Part shown: positions 6,140-7,020 of the stretch, one piece after another
How the letters are laid out: every line of letters starts with the position of its first letter
Numbering within the stretch: the stretch's first letter is position 1
DNA from: Verrucomicrobiaceae bacterium
Lineage (GTDB): Bacteria > Verrucomicrobiota > Verrucomicrobiae > Verrucomicrobiales > Akkermansiaceae
Direction of reading: 5' to 3'
Length of the DNA stretch: 7,020 nt
Assembly: GCA_947372405.1 (NCBI GenBank)
Contig: CANBTO010000262.1
Coordinates: 1-7,020, forward strand
The notes under the pieces: generated by a model
Told to the model about the DNA's origin: nothing
Seen by the model: the letters and a program-made list of their open reading frames with translations, nothing else
Databases searched by the model: none
Program-made: the position numbers and the translations under genes

Positions 6140-7018
6140 TCAAGGAGGGACAACCGTGTCGACCCAACGTTCGATGTCCTCCCAAATGCCGCCCTGAAGC
6201 GATTCGTTGTGCCTCGCATTTGGAACGAGGATCAGCTTCTTCGGCCCGGCCAAGGCAGCGAACACGCGGCGCGAATGCTCTGGCGGAGTGTCCTTGTCGC
6301 ATGCGCCATGGATGAGCAGAACCGGAACGGAAATCGCCCGGGCTGCTTGCGAGGGACTCACCCCATCCATCTGGAAGTCCCCCTTTTGCTCGGCGAGTTT
6401 GATGGCCTTGTCGATGGTGCCATCGGTAAACACGAACGGTGCCCGTTCCGTCACCACGGTGCGCAGGTCGGAAAACGATTCCGCCGCAACCACCGCCGTG
6501 ATCCTGCGGTCCACCGCAGCCGTCTGGAGGGCCACCGCCGCTCCAAGAGAACTGCCGATCAACACCACCGGGCCGGGCGGCAGGGTGTCCATGACCCGCC
6601 GGAGATCTTCCTTCTCATAAAAACCATAGGTGCATGACTCACCGCCGGATTCTCCGTGGGCGCGACTGTCATAGGCCACCACATCGAATCCACGCTGGAG
6701 GAAACGTTCGAGCACACCGGCACCGCTCCCGTGGTTGTCCGCCACGCCATGGAGATAGATCACGGTTCCCCTGCGGATTCCCGATGCCTCGCCCCGCCAT
6801 CCCCGCAGGCTCACTCCTTCTCCGATGAAATTCTCGTCATGGCATCCGGCTGGCACAGCCACGTTCATGGGACGGTGCCAAGGATGAAGGATCAATGCGG
6901 CCCCTATCTCCGGGAGCTGGATTGCCACAATTCCCGCAAGCAACAGCGCACTGCAGCCGATGATCTTCCAACGTTTTTTGGCACTTGCGGTCATGGTGGG
7001 ATCAGGATCGAGTGACAT
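6140..7018 (-). CDS. Alpha/beta hydrolase, membrane-anchored or exported
   Basis: A 292-residue serine hydrolase of the alpha/beta fold. Residues ~17-36 (WKIIGCSALLLAGIVAIQLP) after a basic KKR form a membrane anchor or uncleaved signal, so the enzyme probably acts outside the cytoplasmic membrane. Core motifs are in order: oxyanion loop YLHGVADN (88-95), AYDSRAHGESGG (115-126), nucleophile elbow GSSLG (155-159, Ser157), acid HGACDKDTPPEHS (Asp241 most likely) and NARHN (His270). The layout matches peptidase S9-like or BAAT-type small esterases with little or no lid domain. The substrate is unknown. ATG 7018 is two bases from the window edge, so the true start may lie outside; ATG 6994 is an inner alternative without a visible ribosome site. 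Stop TGA at 6140-6142. The catalytic set looks complete. Confidence 0.9.
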   Translation of the reverse strand: MSLDPDPTMTASAKKRWKIIGCSALLLAGIVAIQLPEIGAALILHPWHRPMNVAVPAGCHDENFIGEGVSLRGWRGEASGIRRGTVIYLHGVADNHGSGAGVLERFLQRGFDVVAYDSRAHGESGGESCTYGFYEKEDLRRVMDTLPPGPVVLIGSSLGAAVALQTAAVDRRITAVVAAESFSDLRTVVTERAPFVFTDGTIDKAIKLAEQKGDFQMDGVSPSQAARAISVPVLLIHGACDKDTPPEHSRRVFAALAGPKKLILVPNARHNESLQGGIWEDIERWVDTVVPP

Positions 7019-7020
7019 TC

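Noticed and set aside
5957..6637. Plus-strand open frame of 226 codons across the repeat spacer and the hydrolase gene
   Set aside because: Half lies in the CAGAT repeat and half is antisense to the hydrolase core; no domain visible.

Overview
The window looks like chromosomal DNA from a GC-rich bacterium, most plausibly of the Verrucomicrobia (Verrucomicrobiota). This rests on gene style, not on a marker gene. There is a long-form glutamine-dependent PurL. There are exported proteins of types common in that phylum: a LamG/concanavalin-like protein, a right-handed beta-helix protein, and a small TPR plus secretin-N-like (STN-like) protein. Spacers carry several hairpin repeat families. No rRNA, tRNA, CRISPR array, transposase or phage gene was seen.

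Layout. Bases 2-1678 (+) hold the C-terminal ~558 residues of purL, with a complete glutaminase domain. Converging on it after a 53-bp gap is an exported LamG-fold protein (1732-2847, -). A 182-bp divergent spacer separates that gene from an exported right-handed parallel beta-helix protein (3030-4877, +). After a ~200-bp spacer comes a small exported protein with one or two TPR helices and an STN-like domain (5085-5639, +). A 500-bp non-coding spacer (5640-6139) follows, then a membrane-anchored or exported alpha/beta hydrolase (6140-7018, -), whose start lies at the window edge.

No operon is evident: neighbours are convergent, divergent or separated by 200-500 bp. PurL is housekeeping purine synthesis. 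The other four genes encode envelope or exported proteins, and a shared job for them cannot be shown from sequence alone.

The most interesting content is repetitive. I see five separate inverted-repeat structures. Two lie inside the purL reading frame and keep it open: a 31-bp near-perfect hairpin (568-598) and an 83-bp palindrome built of degenerate GATAGTG-type heptads (797-879), which falls in the linker before the glutaminase domain. Three lie in the 5640-6139 spacer: a palindrome of four 16-bp units (5741-5823), a ~165-bp palindrome with CAGAT repeated every 10 bp and a GATTAC direct repeat at both ends (5864-6038), and a UUCG-capped hairpin (6052-6070) that resembles the first purL hairpin. 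They look like several REP/MITE-like families that colonise both spacers and gene linkers.
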